Below, piece after piece: positions 63,770-64,000 of a stretch of 64,000 bases of DNA. The stretch is from Erinaceus europaeus (lineage: Eukaryota > Chordata > Mammalia > Eulipotyphla > Erinaceidae). Each line of letters begins with the position of its first letter. Position 1 is the first letter of the stretch. The stretch is taken from contig NC_080172.1 in the NCBI RefSeq assembly GCF_950295315.1, positions 118,935,635 to 118,999,634 on the forward strand. The letters are read 5' to 3'. The notes beneath the pieces are model-generated. The model had not been told where the DNA came from. It searched no databases and saw only the letters and a list, made by a program, of their open reading frames with translations. The position numbers and the translations under genes are program-made.

Positions 63770-64000
63770 GGCTCAGGCAAAAATTACTAAAGTCATGGGC
63801 CCCTTGGAACATACGTGAAATAGACCTACTAGCTTCTTTCCACACCAAGACCCCTAATCTCACCTGCTCTATTCTTATCTTTGGGTTCCTAAAATATACC
63901 TACTAGCTGTCTACAAAATGGAGGGCCCCCCCAACTCTTCATCTGCACTATTCCAGCCTTTAGGTTCATTATTAGTCAACAACTTGTTTGGCTTTGTATG
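63770..64000 (+). repeat. R3 copy cut by window end
   Basis: AAGACCCCTAATCTCACCTG, CTTTGGGTTCCTAAAATA and ATTAGTCAACAACTTGTTTG match the 5' part of the long R3 copy at 14080. Confidence 0.65.

Noticed and set aside
37491..64000. Exons of VWA5B1, the expected right neighbour of UBXN10
   Set aside because: No von Willebrand type A or VIT-domain exon was recognised; the gene probably begins beyond the window.

Overview
The window is nuclear DNA of a placental mammal, most likely a hedgehog (Erinaceidae). It is crowded with young tRNA-derived SINEs, carries 3' ends of L1 LINEs, and holds a piece of a Vingi-type LINE, a clade described from the hedgehog genome. Two protein genes are recognised, both from the human 1p36 secreted-phospholipase neighbourhood: PLA2G2D on the minus strand (four exons, 6040-11890) and UBXN10 on the plus strand (single coding exon, 36639-37490). 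Everything else that can be named is repeat-derived or unique non-coding sequence. A 200-base run of N lies at 21301-21500.

Layout. 1-6000: SINEs and a solo LTR (1390-1804). 6040-11970: PLA2G2D with its proximal promoter; its introns hold SINEs, an L1 tail and a 45-bp tandem repeat running into a CA array. 12000-33300: a repeat-packed intergenic stretch with a Vingi remnant (18450-19345), two more solo LTRs (24250-24709 and 26843-27334, both inserted into SINEs), an inverted duplication (13533-13780 against 17660-17915) and a 730-bp G-rich minisatellite (32556-33290). No exon of PLA2G2F or PLA2G2C, which lie between these two genes in human, was found here. 33300-39105: UBXN10 with a candidate promoter (inverted CCAAT box, RFX-type X-box, splice donor at 33524), the coding exon and a probable 3' UTR. 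39105-46700: unique sequence plus SINEs and LINE tails. 46700-50800: a rearranged L1 on the minus strand split by a complete but short, non-autonomous endogenous retrovirus (ERV1, 47372-49756). 51490-51985: a 12-bp tandem repeat. 52870-55256: a composite retroviral locus (ERV2) in which a minus-strand Gag-like reading frame stands head to head with a plus-strand 3' end and LTR. 55260-64000: SINEs, a 74-bp minisatellite (61126-61845), a pyrimidine tract (62440-62785) and AT-rich unique DNA.

Repeat names used below. SINE-A: head GGGAGTCGGGCGGTAGCGC, A box TAGCGCAGCGG, B box GGTTCGAGCCC, tail rich in CAACAATAATAAC followed by AAATAAATAAAT. SINE-B: head GGGCCAGGCGGTGGCGCACC, B box GGTTCGAGCCC, tail CCAATAAATAAATAAA. 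SINE-C: head resembling GGTGGCGCAGTGGATAAAGC. SINE-D: head resembling GCATAATGGTTATGCAAA, body with CAGAGCTGAGCAGTGCTCTG. SINE-E: SINE-B-like with an extra 3' module containing CCACTGCTCCTGGAGGCC, read on its reverse strand. R3: an unclassified dispersed family that looks like the 3' UTR of a LINE (key words CAGAGGGATAAAGAACAGG and CTCTGGTGGTGGGAA).

How the parts work together. PLA2G2D encodes a secreted calcium-dependent phospholipase and UBXN10 a p97/VCP adaptor linked to cilia; nothing in the sequence suggests a shared function beyond conserved neighbourhood. The main interest of the window is its insertion history, where target-site duplications date SINE, LTR and LINE events relative to one another, and the unusual retroviral pieces at 47-55 kb.
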